Below, piece by piece: positions 22,674 through 22,937 of a stretch of DNA of 22,937 bases. The DNA comes from Ga0077527 sp050250695. GTDB lineage: Bacteria > Pseudomonadota > Gammaproteobacteria > Burkholderiales > SG8-41. A model generated the notes under the pieces. That model had not been told where the DNA came from and ran no database searches. It worked only from the letters and a program-made list of their open reading frames with translations. The stretch spans positions 1-22,937 of the forward strand of contig JBFWOE010000035.1 in assembly GCA_050250695.1 (NCBI GenBank). The letters run 5' to 3'. Within the stretch, counting starts at the first letter, position 1. Every line of letters begins with the position of its first letter. Both the position numbers and the translations under genes were made by a program.

Positions 22674-22905
22674 CAATCAACACGCAGTCGCAAGAGAACA
22701 CTTTGCGCGTTTCTTTCATTTGCAACCCTTGATTCTGGCAGTTCGATGCGCATTTATCCGTGTAAAGCGCATATGGAAAATAAAAGAGGAGAAAAAGCCC
22801 CACAAGAATTGCCACTGCAACAATAAAGGCTTTTAAGATTCGCTTGGTGTCTGATGACGCCCATGGAATCGTGCTTTTCTCGTCGTTCGAAAATTGGCCA
22901 GACAT
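22666..22905 (-). CDS. Small one-pass membrane protein, unknown function
   Basis: 79 residues that I do not recognise. A charged N-terminus (about 1-24) is followed by a strong membrane helix (about 25-48, FIVAVAILVGLFLLFYFPYA) and a 30-residue tail with four cysteines in a C-x3-C ... C-x-C arrangement (CASNC, SCDC). The tail would be periplasmic by the positive-inside rule and could form disulfides or bind metal. The coding DNA is markedly more AT-rich than rlmI next door, which may mean recent acquisition. The ribosome binding site is weak. Reality as a gene rests on the clean helix and cysteine pattern. Confidence 0.6.
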   Translation of the reverse strand: MSGQFSNDEKSTIPWASSDTKRILKAFIVAVAILVGLFLLFYFPYALYTDKCASNCQNQGLQMKETRKVFSCDCVLIVK

Positions 22906-22937
22906 GAAGTATTCATTACAACTCTCGCAGACCAGCG

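Overview
This window is a GC-rich chromosomal segment that most resembles a betaproteobacterium (Burkholderiales, Rhodocyclales or Nitrosomonadales type). The grounds are an orphan Bug-type solute receptor, the dapF-DUF484-xerC block beside two lpxL-like genes, a pteridine reductase-ttcA pair, and metK-ahcY-metF carrying SAH riboswitches. The placement comes from gene content and order, not from a search.

Layout. (1) 1-5131 looks like an accessory defence/stability cassette. It holds the 3' end of a type III modification gene (mod), an ORF6N-domain DNA-binding protein, and the type III restriction subunit (res), then a DUF4258 toxin-like gene with an HTH antitoxin-like partner. A short palindromic repeat whose reading frame spells LRSQNA occurs twice inside the ORF6N gene and once in the non-coding gap upstream. 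(2) 5132-8693 has a diheme cytochrome c and a MidA/NDUFAF7-type methyltransferase on the minus strand, diverging from a pteridine reductase and ttcA. (3) 8694-11487 has a secreted Bug receptor (minus) diverging from an unusual 507-aa open frame that joins an HTH segment to a class V aminotransferase. (4) 11502-16555 is minus strand throughout. metK is followed by two SAH-riboswitch aptamers in tandem, then ahcY and metF, with mgtE further downstream. (5) 16668-21323 is a tightly packed plus-strand run: two LpxL-like acyltransferases, a CoA-binding protein, dapF, DUF484 and xerC. (6) 21324-22937 has a nested inverted repeat, an RlmI-type rRNA methyltransferase and a small one-pass membrane protein on the opposite strand.

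How the genes work together. MetK makes SAM, AhcY clears the SAH left by methyl transfer, and MetF supplies methyl-THF for methionine regeneration. The ahcY-metF leader can sense SAH twice. The first aptamer overlaps an intrinsic terminator. The second lies just before the ahcY ribosome binding site, and its P2 loop contains a 7-nt perfect complement of that site. This could be a two-stage (transcription plus translation) SAH switch.

The points most worth checking are the tandem SAH riboswitch with its possible loop/RBS pairing, the HTH-aminotransferase fusion, the LRSQ palindromic repeats around the ORF6N gene of the type III R-M locus, and the palindrome over the -10 box and apparent start codon of the DUF4258/HTH pair. 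No tRNA, rRNA, CRISPR array, insertion sequence or gene-free stretch above 300 bases was seen.
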